Source: Druceiella hillmani (lineage: Eukaryota > Arthropoda > Insecta > Lepidoptera > Hepialidae). Taken from it: 64,000 nt of DNA. Where the stretch lies: NCBI GenBank assembly GCA_039881145.1, contig JAYKKI010000074.1, positions 6,339,001-6,403,000 on the forward strand, in the 5' to 3' direction. Below, in pieces: positions 25,862-58,559 of the stretch. The translations under genes and the position numbers were made by a program. How positions within the stretch are numbered: position 1 is the first letter of the stretch; each line of letters begins with the position of its first letter. A model generated the notes under the pieces. That model had not been told where the DNA came from. It saw only the letters and a list, made by a program, of their open reading frames with translations, and ran no database searches.

Positions 25862-26399
25862 CACATTGTTGCAATGAAGTTTAAATTTCTAGAAAGACAA
25901 ATATCCATTTTTGTTTCATTCAAATAGAGCAAGTAATTTTGAATTGATATATGAGCGTATAAAATCAAATGCAGCTACATATATCCACTCGAGTATTTTT
26001 TTTTTACAAAACGAAAAAAAAATTGTTTTTCCTATTTTAGCAATATTGTCAAAAATGTTTTGAGATTAATATTTTAACAGTAATATCAGCACTGGGCATA
26101 CTACGCACATGGATTGCAATGGATTGTTTTTTTTTTAATAATTCAAAGTTCATTTAGCTGTGTTTGTCAATAACTCTTGGATTTAGTTGGCTGTGATTAT
26201 GACTAAATTAGACATAGATACTTTGTTTCCACCAATAAATCGATGACGTTACGTCACTATTTATGTGCTTACTCAAGTAAAAATAAACACAAATTACTAA
26301 AAATATTTATAATATAAGTAACATCTTCTTCCCTTATCTGGCAAACATCTTCTACTTCTTCATCTTCTCTTTCGTTTTCACACACTGGGCCTTTCAATA

Positions 26400-27640
26400 T
26401 GTTTGTGTAGAATTTCAAATCTACTAGTTCTTTCCAATTTTCACCATAGTGCAAATTGGAAGGAATTGATAGTTTGGAACACAAGGTTTTGTCAAACGTT
26501 GACAAACATCTCTTACTTTCAGTAGGTATTGTTTACACTTTTTGGAATTATAGCTTGTTTTTTTCTGACTTTATACACTTTCGGACTTCCCATGTCAGAA
26601 TTGCTAAAAAGCTACCCGTGTACTAAATCGTTATCTGTGATATTTTAAAATGAAATTGTGCCGTTGTTCTTAATACATTTTATACCGATATTTTCCGATC
26701 GAACACCGGTACATTTGAGAATTCAGTAACTGGAATGTTGCTCAATTACGTGAATATACTCCGAAGGCGAAGTGATCAATTCTATTTTTGTAACGATTTT
26801 TCAATATTTCCAAATACTCTGGCGGGGAATACAAATAAATGGCCAGTACTAGGAATATTCACTCATTTTTTTATCGGTCGTTTTACCAGAATCCATCCAG
26901 AACAATGAGCTATTTTTATTTTGTCGTCCACATTCATCTCCTCCTAGACGATTGTGGGTGACGCTTATTAGATTGCTTTTAAAAAGCGATGCCCATCAAA
27001 ACAGCGGAAGCTATTTCATTAGCACTTTGATGGGGGATTTTTGGCAACATTAAATTTTTTGGCAGTCAAAGGGAAAGGTTACCATTTGCATCTTTATCTC
27101 TAAGTAGTTTTAAAAAAGATGTACTCTTGTTTGTATAATAAACTTAGATTTTTGCGGTAATTTGTAAAAAATAATTTGCTTCATATTTCGTTTTTTCATT
27201 TCATTCAATGCATTTTGAGCACCCATCTGATTTTGGGCTTCCAAAATCAAGGTTGAAATTTTGCTGGTTTTGATTCTTGAACGAGATGTACAATTGTTTA
27301 ACGTTTATTTCACTAGATATATATTGACGATGCCGTGTCGAACTTCTACAATGACGTGGTTCAAAATATTTCAATGATTTTATAAAGGTATGAACTGATT
27401 GCCTCTGTGTGTTATGATTGTTTTTTACAATCACCATCTCCTTTTTACCTTGGCATCTGACTCTTATTAAAGAAATGTCGCATCCCATACTCTACACGCT
27501 ACTTTGTTATTCCAAGTATATTTAAAAATACTTTTTGGTAAATTGGAATAAGCTGTTTATTTGAAAAACGGCATATTTAATGGAACGTTCTTAGCTTTTC
27601 CGCACACCTTTGGTAAGACGCCTAAGATTTATTTATGTAA
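26400..27640 (-). pseudogene. DUF7869-type transposon-like protein relic
   Basis: The minus strand carries broken pieces, in the right order, of the insect protein family with the DUF7869 domain. From right to left: VFLNILGIT (about 27540), a CRSSTRHRQYISSEINVKQL segment ending LY and then FGSPKSDGCSKCIE (27488-27201), TFPFDCQK, then ECGRQNKNS (the family's CGGQNKN motif, about 26910-26940), an SPSEY-like stretch, and KLSIPSNLHYGENWKEL near 26450. The central part is shattered. The family is repetitive in insect genomes and looks transposon-borne; its biochemical role is not established. Naming the family is from memory of the motifs. Confidence 0.6.
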
Positions 27641-27839
27641 TCTGTGTTGCGTGAAATTAATTATAGAATTTAAACAAATTCTAAACTTTTAATCTTTTAT
27701 ATTGAAATTGTCTTGTATTGTGGTGTACATAATACAGGAATGTATACAGGAAACTGATTCCGGCAAACTTTTCGACGAATACCTGTAGAATAATAATTAT
27801 TTACGAACGGTATCATCAATATTGGAAATTGGTTAGTGT

Positions 27840-27970
27840 AAATAATATTTTTTTATATAATATTGCTTTTGTATATAATATTTTTTATTGCTTGTGTATA
27901 TAATATTTTTTATATAATATTGCTTGTGTATATAATATTTTTTATTGCTTAGTGTATATATTTTTTATTT
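27840..27970. repeat. Simple tandem repeat of a tataatattttttattgctt unit
   Basis: Several imperfect copies of tataatattttttattgctt with variable spacing. Confidence 0.8.
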
Positions 27971-28008
27971 GACACGCACATTTAACAAGCTATTTGAATG
28001 CCAGCGAA

Positions 28009-28085
28009 AGACAAACTAAATAATGTGATGTCGAAATTTTCATTAGTAAGCCACTACGCAGGCGAAATAGCCAAGTGTTACATAA
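28009..28085 (+). repeat. Diverged second copy of 25718-25790
   Basis: Both contain ctaaataatgtgatgtc-like sequence followed by attttcattagtaagccrct and a gccaagtgtt end. They are in the same orientation, 2.3 kb apart, with the DUF7869-type relic between. Confidence 0.8.
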
Positions 28086-28994
28086 ACTTTTGTAAATGTC
28101 TCCATATTCACATAAAATTTTGTAAATGTCTCTAAAATAAAACAAAATTCACTTATTATTTCGTAACCTTTTATATACTGTTAAAATAAACCTACCAGAT
28201 GGTACAAAAAAGATGATAGAAATACAAATTCGGAATTATCTAACAGAAATTCAAAATTCTGAATTATCACCTTTTACGTGGATTGATTGGAATATCAATA
28301 ATTTTAATTTTTATAAATATCTCTATTATTGATGAAATAATTGCGTATAAATACTTAGCTTTTTCATCTTGCACAATATTGTATAGATACAAATATCTCT
28401 CAACGCGATAAAACAATAATAGGCTATTGTTATTTTGCTTACGAATATGACTAATAAAGAATTCATAATGTTAATGTCACAGAAATTATCGTAAAAGATA
28501 AGCACATTAGGTACATCACTAACCCGTACTACGTTTTCTTTTTTTGCTAAATTTGCCTTCATTTGGCTGGACATTTTTTACCTTTCCTGGCTTTCCTCTG
28601 CACCTACTGTCACGAACACTTCCATTATACTTTATTTTCTCTGGTAAACAAACTTTTAACACTCAAATTTGCGAAAAACCAATTTAGTTTTAATTTACAT
28701 AAGCGAATAACGCGATCGCTGTAGTATTGTGATGCCATTTTGATTTTACGTAAACGGAGCGCTCTGATTAGACAATCCAAATGTTGTTTTTGGTTCCAAC
28801 CGTTCGTGATATAGCTATGTCTGATTCTTACTCATACTTTTAAAATTAATTTTGTTTAAGATATAGATTTTCTCGCTTTAATTGGTCACTTAAGTGTTTT
28901 ACAATTTGTACGACGAATATGATGGCATTATTATCTCAAAAATGAGAGTAGTTTGGATATAATCTTTGATATATACACCTCATATATTAATAAG

Positions 28995-29045
28995 TTGATC
29001 AATGTCAAATCATTGGCGCGGGCGCGCGGTTGTTGCGTGACGTCA
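28995..29045. promoter_or_regulatory. CpG-rich cluster with CRE octamer
   Basis: ggcgcgggcgcgcggttgtt is followed by a perfect CRE palindrome tgacgtca at 29038-29045, in otherwise very AT-rich DNA. It lies 700 bp upstream of the orphan exons at 29751 and could be their promoter or one for the minus strand. This is inference; no transcript evidence is available. Confidence 0.3.
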
Positions 29046-29140
29046 TATTATACATTCCGCACTCGTAGCTATGTGTAAATAGTTTTACGCTGTTCAACCA
29101 CATCTATAGTTTGTGGAGTGGTAATGTTTATTATAATATA

Positions 29141-29195
29141 GTGTTTGTTATGATGACAATATGTGAATGATTTGCACCTACCTGAAATAGATAGG

Positions 29196-29247
<52 letters not shown>

Positions 29248-29330
29248 TACATATGTGTGTGTGTGTGTATATAGACCTATCTATTTCAGGTAGGCGCAAA
29301 TCATTGACATATTGCCATCATAACAAACAC
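29141..29330. repeat. Inverted repeat of about 63-bp arms with a (TA)n/(TG)n loop
   Basis: gtgtttgttatgatgacaat (29141) returns inverted at 29311-29330 as attgccatcataacaaacac. The inner parts cacctacctgaaatagatag and ctatctatttcaggtaggcg also pair. The loop is a TA array with a gtgtgtgt tail. Confidence 0.95.
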
Positions 29331-29750
29331 ATATATAGATAGGCTCATTTAAAAAAGAATGCAATTTTATAGCCGCCGCATGCGATAAGTAAAGATGCCA
29401 AAGTAAGTACTGAATCTATTAAATACACCGTAATTTTGATCGTCTATGTATGATTTGATTTATATATAGTACATAAACTTTTGTGAACACCTAATAAATG
29501 TTATTGTAGACACCTAAGTAATATTAATCATATCTTACAAGTACTAGACATTTTAAGTTCTTTGAAACATTGACGTCGAAATTAAAATCAGTGTTTATTG
29601 CGATACTTTAGTGATCGGTGGTAAAATATACACAGAAATTATTGTACAATAACTAATACTTAATTTATATCAGGTGTACTAAATCTTTCATTTTATGTTA
29701 TCTTAGTGTCATTGCGTGGTTTACTTACGTTCCTATGTTAACCATTTCAG

Positions 29751-29913
29751 ATCGGCGACGATGCTATCGGCTATGTTAAAATTAAAAGAAAAGGTGGTGA
29801 TATTTATACCTTTAAATCTAGAATCACTCCTGAAACTTGCGTACTTACAAAACCATATCAAAAAGAAGGAAAAGATTTTGGATGTATTATGCGGAGATCG
29901 TGCGCAAGAAAAG
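29751..29913 (+). CDS. Orphan exon of unknown cysteine-containing protein
   Basis: A pyrimidine-rich acceptor (accatttcag|, 29741-29750) opens a 163-nt exon that closes at AAG|GTAACT (29913/29914). Read from the first base it is fully open, beginning IGDDAIGYVKIKRKGGDIYT, and includes SRITPETCVLTKPYQKEGKD and GCIMRRSCARK. It ends in phase 1 and joins the next exon in frame as glycine. The varied composition and evenly spaced cysteines suggest a folded, perhaps secreted, domain. A second frame of the same stretch is also open, but is lysine/leucine-rich and less protein-like. I found no convincing first exon or end of gene, so this may be a gene fragment. I do not recognise the family. Confidence 0.45.
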
Positions 29914-29966
29914 GTAACTGTAAATATAACCTATTATTTATAATGTGGTTACATCGGCGAAGCTAG

Positions 29967-30019
29967 GAGACGTCAACAAATATTCTATAAAGTGTAAGTG
30001 GGAAAATCAAAGCTTTCAG
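29967..30019 (+). CDS. Second orphan exon of the same unknown protein
   Basis: After a very short 53-nt intron with acceptor gctag|, 53 nt encode, with the G carried over, a GDVNKYSIKCKWENQSFQ segment and end at CAG|GTAAAA in phase 0. Without splicing, the upstream frame would stop at the TAG that forms this acceptor. The next exon is not found; a Tc1 relic starts 115 bp downstream. Confidence 0.4.
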
Positions 30020-30134
30020 GTAAAAATTAAATCTTATTATAACTTTTCTACTATATAAAATCTTAGAATATTACGGTGTTTTAGCTTTCTAGTTAAAGAA
30101 GTTTTTGAAGCTTGAAAATTTAAAAAATTAAAAC

Positions 30135-30640
30135 GTGAGACGCAAAGTGCTCAGAAGACGTGGAAAGTATAACGCAAACGTAGTTCTCGAAGAAATTACG
30201 GCGAAAGTTCTGTTATATTTTGGACAGGCATAATTTCCGAACATCGCACGGAATTAGTTTTGTTGAACATGGCTCTCTGGATGCACAACGATACACCAGG
30301 AAACCAGCAATAGCCGTCTTTAAAAACGATAACGCTCGAGTACACCGAACGTGCGAAGTTGATGCTTACCTGACTGAGGTCGGAATTCGCTATTTAGATT
30401 GAGCACCACGAAAATCGGTATTTCAATCCTGTTGAGCATCTATAGGAAACTTTAAAACGACGTGCTAGAACTGTACATGCAGACCCATAGAACATCCGAG
30501 AACTAAAAACAGTTGTTGCAGTCGAACAGGAGCGTATTCCCAAGAAATCGTTAAAGACCTCATCATCACGACATGCTATAAAGAATAGCAGCAGTCGTTT
30601 CGGCAAGAGGAAGCCACTATAGATACTATTCTTTTTTCAT
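30135..30640 (+). pseudogene. Tc1-type transposase relic (C-terminal half)
   Basis: Frame-shifted pieces in order: VRRKVLRRRGKYNANVVLEE, IISEHRTEL, GSLDAQRY, NDNARVHRT (second catalytic Asp region, D-N-A-x-x-H), FNPVEHL (third catalytic region, degenerate) and VSARGSHYRY at the C-terminus. The N-terminal DNA-binding part is missing. At least three frameshifts are needed, so it is dead. Confidence 0.8.
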
Positions 30641-31914
30641 TTGTTAAGTAAAGGCCAGTTGAAGCCGCCCCCTTTTTTGTCGAAACGATTAATTTCAAAA
30701 CATCAAAAAAAGGAAATTAAGAGAGTTTCATTTACGAGCCAAAATTTTTTTACTTAAACTACTTTCCATTCCCTATTTTTTTCATTTTTCTAGAGGTCCA
30801 TTCACCTTAAAATCGTAAAACAGAAACCTTATAAGGTCATTTACGTGTCCGTCAGTCTGTTTGTTATGACCATTTTTTTCCAGAAACTCTTCGAGGTAGA
30901 AACATGACATTATGTAACATGGAAGCTTGAATTATAATGGTTTATTTACAAAGTATATTAACCCTCTTATACACTACTATAACTCATATAAATCTAAACA
31001 TACCAAAATATTTATATGAAAATATTATAGGAGACAAATTAAGTTCTCATTTTTTAATTTTATCGATTGGAATAATTTTTAGATTTTATGTAAGATAATT
31101 TTAAACATATTACTGAACGTATTCACAAAAACATATGTTTCCCCCTCTTCAAAACTGCTTAAGATAAAACTTAAGCTTTACCTGGAGTTTTATTACCCAA
31201 TATTTAAAGGAAAACCATAGCGATGTTTTCAAATCATATAGTTTTTGAGGAATTTACCCTATTTTATGCCTGTGGCAGAACATATAATATTTGTATGGTG
31301 AAAGATAATAATAATATTTGTAAATGGTTTGGGAAAAATACCATGTATCAACAAATGTTTATGGCTAAGGAACCTGTGTGTAAGGTGTCCGGAACCCTCA
31401 AAGTACGAGTTGTACTCTTACCCAATAAGTCAAATGTCGGATGGGCGGAACCCTAGGTATACTTATGATGTTACATAGATTTCTGACCATCTGACAGCAT
31501 GTAACCTAGAAAATTGATATTTGACGCATTTATAGAGTTCCGACACTATTTCGTGAAAAGAAAATATTGTATTTTTTGTTGTATAGGAATAATACCAACA
31601 TGTTATATGTCAAAAGAAAACCAATGTCATGTAAAACTCATTTGCACGTGAAAGGAGTAAACGTATAGAAAAATTAGAAAACGTAAAGAAAAATGGTTAT
31701 AGAAAAATTTAAAATAACATACCTAATAAATTTCTTACCTAACCCTCTTCTAAAATACTAATTGCAAAATCTAAAAAAAATCTTGCGTGTATATTCTGAC
31801 ATCGATGTTGATAGAAAGTTACAGGCTATCCACAAAATTTCAATATGTTTATTATAACTTGGGCGCTTGATTTTACTGGAATTGTATCGAACAGTTTAAA
31901 AGCATTGAATATAT
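30641..31914. other. No gene seen
   Basis: AT-rich sequence. A 77-codon + frame at 31223-31456 is unrecognised and unsupported. Confidence 0.5.
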
Positions 31915-32096
31915 TTGGCGTTAATTTTGTAAAAATTCATTATTCACAATGAAATGAAACTACGTGACGTAGTATTATTTCTACTTTCTTTAAGTTCTTT
32001 ACCGCGACCTAGGTTTCGTTGTATTACAGCTTCAGGTGGGCTATTAGCAAAGAATCTTTGCTAACAGCCCGCTTTTTCACTAGTTTCATTTAATTG
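31915..32096 (-). repeat. Foldback repeat family, copy B
   Basis: Relative to copies A and C this one is inverted: ggcgttaattttgtaaaaat, then tgaaactacgtgacgtagta, accgcgacctaggtttcgtt and ttcaggtgggctattagcaa. The centre is a palindrome (agcaaagaatctttgct) and the right end is cactagtttcatttaattga, so the second arm is mostly deleted. Confidence 0.8.
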
Positions 32097-32236
32097 AGCT
32101 TAAAAGTATTTAATAAACTATGTCGATTTAATGTCCAAAACTGTTTTTGTCTCAAATTCTCTCGACTTTGGCTGATGTAATTTACACGTGGATAAAACCT
32201 GGTTGATATAATTTAGACGTGAATAAAACCTAATAT

Positions 32237-32360
32237 ATTTAATAAATAAAATCTAATTTATACAACTTGCTGCAACTTAGTACCGACTTAAAAATATACA
32301 AATTTTTTTAAGTCGGTACTAAGTGCAGCAAGTTTTATAATTAGATTTTATTTATTAAAT
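32237..32360. repeat. Inverted repeat, about 57-bp arms
   Basis: atttaataaataaaatctaa at the left and ttagattttatttattaaat at the right are exact reverse complements. The inner arms (cttagtaccgacttaaaaa / aagtcggtactaag) pair with a few small indels around a short AT loop. No transposase remains. Confidence 0.9.
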
Positions 32361-32621
32361 TTATAAAAACTGTTTATACTTTCACGTTTGTATGTATCAG
32401 ATTGCGTTGAAACACCAGATATATTTTCTATTATTACTAAAAGTCAAGAAGACCTTTTACTAAAAATATAATATAGACGTTAATGAATTAGAGTCAAGGT
32501 TTCCACTTTGATTTTGAGCTTCCCGATTTGTCGTATTTTAATCCAGATTCAGTCCTCCATAAAACAAAGTTTGAAAAATGTTTAGTTCGGTTATTAGAGT
32601 AATGTGTACATATGTATATAT

Positions 32622-32627
32622 ATTTAC

Positions 32628-32676
<49 letters not shown>

Positions 32677-32677
32677 T

Positions 32678-32745
<68 letters not shown>
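32622..32745. repeat. (TA)n array with CA interruption
   Basis: Two TA runs separated by catatatacacacacata. The right end borders the T-run that is the poly(A) tail of the minus-strand retrotransposon. Confidence 0.95.
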
Positions 32746-32753
<8 letters not shown>

Positions 32754-32779
32754 TTTTTAATTTTTTTTATTACAATTTT

Positions 32780-33780
32780 TATTAAAACTAGTTATATAAC
32801 TATTCTTTAGTTAGTTGTCTAGTAGCTCTGTTAAGTAGAGTTTTATCATATGGGCTTCTTGATTGATGCCACTTTCTTCTAAGTTTTCTTTTTTCTGATA
32901 TTAGGACTCTAATTTCTCTCGGATAATTAAAACCTTTTAATTTTCTTTTAATAACCGGCGTCCTATTCCAGGCAGCTTCCTGAATATCTGCGGTAAAAGC
33001 ATTTAATTATTTTTCCAATTGATCAACAGTCTTTATCGGCACCATCAAATTGATATCATTTTCTAATAAGTAATTAAAATAAATCTAATCTGTTTTTTTG
33101 TTACTAAGAGTTAATGTTTGTTCTTTCAAAATGATTTTGTCACTAACCGTTAGGTAAATTGGAGAATGATCAGAGTTCAAGTCCCTCTTCGATTTTAATA
33201 TAATTTGCTGATAAATTTTTGACAACAAAAAAGTCTATTAGGTCTGGAGTTTTATTAGGGTCTGTAGGCCAATATGTTGGTTTACCACTTGACATGAATT
33301 CGCATCCATAACTTACAGCAGCCCTGTATAATTCTCGCCCCTTAGTATTGATTAATCTTGAGCCCCAGTGGGTGTGTTTAGCATTGAAGTCACCTCCAAT
33401 GATGAAGCGACAATTTAATTTTTTAAAGTGTGATATATTCATCTGCACAAATATTATATCTAGGTGGGCAATATATTGCACTTACCCTGAGTTTTTGTTT
33501 AGTTGTCTCAACCATTACAATTGTAGCTTGGATATCGCAAGTCACATATTTTTCTTCTTCAAAGTGTTTGATGCAGTTTTTAATAATAACAGCACTACCT
33601 CCGCGAGCCGTGTTAGCAGGATGATTTGAATAATAGGTTGAGTAGCTTTTGAATCTAATAAAGGACTCCCTAGTAAAATGCGTTTCTGAGATAAGATATA
33701 TGTCAATGTTTTCTGTGTATAGGATTGCTTGCAGCTCATGTTGGTGCTGTAGCAATCCATTCCATAATTCGTAGGGAAGT
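32780..33780 (-). pseudogene. Jockey-type ORF2, endonuclease domain only
   Basis: An apurinic-type endonuclease domain is spread over at least two frames: IDIYLISETHFT (catalytic Glu region), ARGGSAVIIK, SAIYCPP, GGDFNAKHTHWGS (D-N catalytic motif), and NSDHSPIYLT (SDH motif, after a TGA-type break near 33170). The linker LLNRATRQL follows and the sequence then becomes A-rich. No reverse transcriptase motif (YADD) is present. Confidence 0.8.
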
Positions 33781-33806
33781 TATTGTTAGTATGCAGAGAC
33801 TTTTAT

Positions 33807-35170
33807 TTAGCTCTCAATTTTATTGAGTCGCAGGTTTTGATCTTTTAGCATCTGCATAATTTCTAATAATATATTATCATTATTAGGCATTTGCTTAGTT
33901 GCACGGGTATTATCAGAAACAGCTTGGCTATATGTAATTCCGGAAGTTTGGGGATTTTGTGGTTTTGTGGCCTCAATCTGAGTGGTCTCATTCTGAGTGG
34001 ACATTTTTATCAATTTATTAGTATTTACTTGTTGTTTAGGTTTGTTTTTGCTATCTCTTAGTTTTTGAAGTTCTTTAATCATTTCATATCCTCAATAGTC
34101 CCACAGTGACAGCATTTTGGCTGCATATCACTTGATTTATCACAGTTAGTCGTCAGATGATGTCCAGCACATTTAACACATCTAGGTTCCTTGTTGCAAT
34201 AGTTTTTGGTATGACCAAATGATTGGCCGGTTTTACACTGTGGTATTAATTTATTGCTTTTAATTGGTTCGACAGTAACGATCGCATTACAAACTTTTTT
34301 AATGCTGTATATTTTTTTAATGTCCGTATTATTTTTAAACGCAACAATAAACATATCTAATGGTTCCTTTGTTTTCCATTTCAATTTGCCTGTGGCATTC
34401 AGTGCTTCCAAACCTTGAGCTTTTAGATTATTTATGATATCTGTTGGACTGAAAGAACGATGAATATTTTTGATCATTACTCTGATATCCCTATCTTGTT
34501 TGTTTTCGTAGGAATGCCACGAAATTTCATGTTTTTTCAATTCATTAGTCAAAGCTCTGTATGCATTATCACTCGAAACATTTATTTTACTAACGTTATT
34601 GTTCATTAATTTAGTTTGAAAATGATCACTAACAATTGTTTGGTTTATTAACGCAGTTAATTCATTAATATTTTCAACATCGGTTACAATAATAGGCGGT
34701 GGTTTATGCATTTGATTTGGTTGTGACTGCATAGCAGCTTTGGTATTATCACTTACTTTGTTTATTATTTGTCGGCCATGTTTCGGTGATTTAATATCAG
34801 CCAATTATCTTTTTTTCTTGTTATTTTTAACTCTTATCCATTCTGTGTCGACCGCTAGATCATTATCGCTTAACTCATCTGTTCCTTGTGACTTTAATTC
34901 GCTCAAATTTCGATTTAGTTTTAAATTTTCGATTTCTAATTTCATTACTTTCACTTGTTCTTGGAGATCAAAGATAATTTTTTTCAAATTATCTTCATTC
35001 TGTCTGGCTTGGCACCAAGCAGAATAAAGTTGTTCCTCATTTTGTGTCCTTCGCGTATTTTCAGCGAAGAGTATATTATTTGATTGAAGCAATTGGGCTT
35101 CATTAGCTGTAGGAGGATAATATTTCGTCATCACTGTCTGTGATTGTCCTCTTGAATTCTCGTTATCCAT
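33807..35170 (-). pseudogene. Jockey-type ORF1 (gag-like, zinc knuckles)
   Basis: Starting at an ATG (35170), the protein has a coiled-coil-like stretch (about residues 40-85, with EEQLYSAWCQARQNEDNLKK) and an in-frame TAA at 34807-34805, and continues in the same frame. A fold of the PRE_C2HC type precedes zinc knuckles CVKCAGHHLTTNC and CCHCG near the C-terminus (about 34150-34100). The frame then shifts at about 34082 into KELQKLRDSKNKPKQ, the usual sequence after the knuckles. About 450 codons in all, close to the family's usual size. It would bind the element's RNA. Confidence 0.8.
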
Positions 35171-35274
35171 GCTCTTTCACACGCTACCCGATGCATAGCA
35201 TGATGACTACGCGCTCCAATTCAACGCGTATTAAGTGTGATTTCAAATACTCAGTACTAGATGGATAGATCAGT

Positions 35275-35280
35275 ATACAT

Positions 35281-35339
<59 letters not shown>
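35275..35339. repeat. (TA)n microsatellite
   Basis: About 60 bp of TA between the retrotransposon's 5' end and the mariner-type relic. Confidence 0.95.
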
Positions 35340-35342
<3 letters not shown>

Positions 35343-35429
35343 GTTGTTCAGTGGCAGATTTCAATGTTTGAAAAATTGTAAAAAAAAACTACACCTCTAA
35401 TACAAAGTAGGTTTATTCTAACTTAATAA

Positions 35430-35905
35430 CAACAAATGCGGATTTCATTTTTTAAAAACCACGTTTTCCAAATGGTGGTCATCGAGTCTGACACACTCTT
35501 CGAGTCTAGCACGCATGTTTTCAAAAACGCGTTTGCAGAGCGACTGGGGTATCCTACTGACTTCGGCTCGAATATTTTCTTTAAGTTGTGTCACAGCGCT
35601 CGGATTTGTTTTGTAAACAACGGATTTTAAGTATCCCCATAAGAAAAACTCACATGGGCTTAAATCGGGTGACCTAGGTGGCCTCGGTACGGTACCGTTT
35701 CGGGATAGGTTTTTTTCTGGAAATAACTGCCGCACTGCATTCATGGACACATTAGCAGTGTGAGCTGTGGCTCCGTCCTACTGGAACCATGTGTTTTGGT
35801 TGAAGGATGGACTATCTGTAGTTCTACTCTGAAAAAGTCATTTAACATCTGGATCTGAATTCACAGTTACAGTTTGGCCACGTTGATTTTCAAAGAAATA
35901 AGGCC
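35430..35905 (-). pseudogene. IS630-Tc1-mariner-type transposase relic
   Basis: The minus strand reads YFFENQRGQTVTVNSDPD, then F-Q-stop-DGATAHTA (second catalytic Asp), PRPPRSPDLSPCEFFLWGYL (third catalytic Asp region) and a C-terminal helix region ending HHLENVVFK. The N-terminal half is missing: upstream sequence is replaced by a (TA)n array at 35910. One stop (TAG) interrupts the QDG motif. Confidence 0.8.
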
Positions 35906-35907
35906 TA

Positions 35908-35909
<2 letters not shown>

Positions 35910-35975
<66 letters not shown>
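35910..35975. repeat. (TA)n microsatellite
   Basis: About 60 bp of TA; borders the truncated transposase. Confidence 0.95.
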
Positions 35976-35983
<8 letters not shown>

Positions 35984-36282
35984 TTCCTTCCTCCAGATAT
36001 CGGTTTGTCCGGTTAGTAAGTATAGACAATTTAGGAATCTGGTTAGAAAATACATTATGTTACATGGGATATTATAATACATTATAGCTAGTAGCTTAAA
36101 TGAGATGAATCTGGATATTTTTGGACCGTGAAAAATGTCAGAGTATCCAATCTCTATTTTCTTTATCATAATATGTATTATTTTTTTATAATGAAACTAA
36201 GAAAAATGTCATATTGCGCAATTTAATGTTTGTATATAAATTATCATTACAGGTCTTGAATTGATATAGGTGATGAACAGTC

Positions 36283-58459
<22,177 letters not shown>

Positions 58460-58547
58460 ATATAATTTTTCATGTGCATGAACCTTAAGCTGCGTCATTT
58501 CATTTAAACTATGTTATTTTTCTTATTTTATTGTAACTTTCCAAAAG

Positions 58548-58553
58548 AATAAA
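58548..58553 (+). terminator. Polyadenylation signal AATAAA of the LRRC43-like gene
   Basis: It lies 89 nt after the stop codon, in the sense orientation. Confidence 0.6.
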
Positions 58554-58559
58554 CGTTTT

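Larger units (their letters stand above)
32746..35275 (-). mobile_element. Jockey-type non-LTR retrotransposon, cut short before the reverse transcriptase
   Basis: On the minus strand the order is a 5' leader (about 35275-35171), gag-like ORF1 (35170-33807), ORF2 endonuclease (about 33780-32780), then an A-rich tail preceded by AATAAA (reverse complement of 32766-32771). The reverse transcriptase and RNase H parts that should follow the endonuclease are absent, yet the copy ends in poly(A). That fits premature internal polyadenylation of the RNA before insertion. Both edges touch (TA)n arrays. ORFs are damaged, so it is inactive. Confidence 0.8.

Noticed and set aside
28326..28630. Possible minus-strand first exon (ATG near 28628 with a GTAAAA donor, and an 82-codon frame below it)
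   Set aside because: No homology, no convincing following exon, and it may belong to repeat-derived sequence next to the DUF7869-type relic.
32622..35975. LTR retrotransposon
   Set aside because: No long terminal repeats, primer-binding site, protease or integrase; the gag/endonuclease arrangement and A-tail are those of a non-LTR element.
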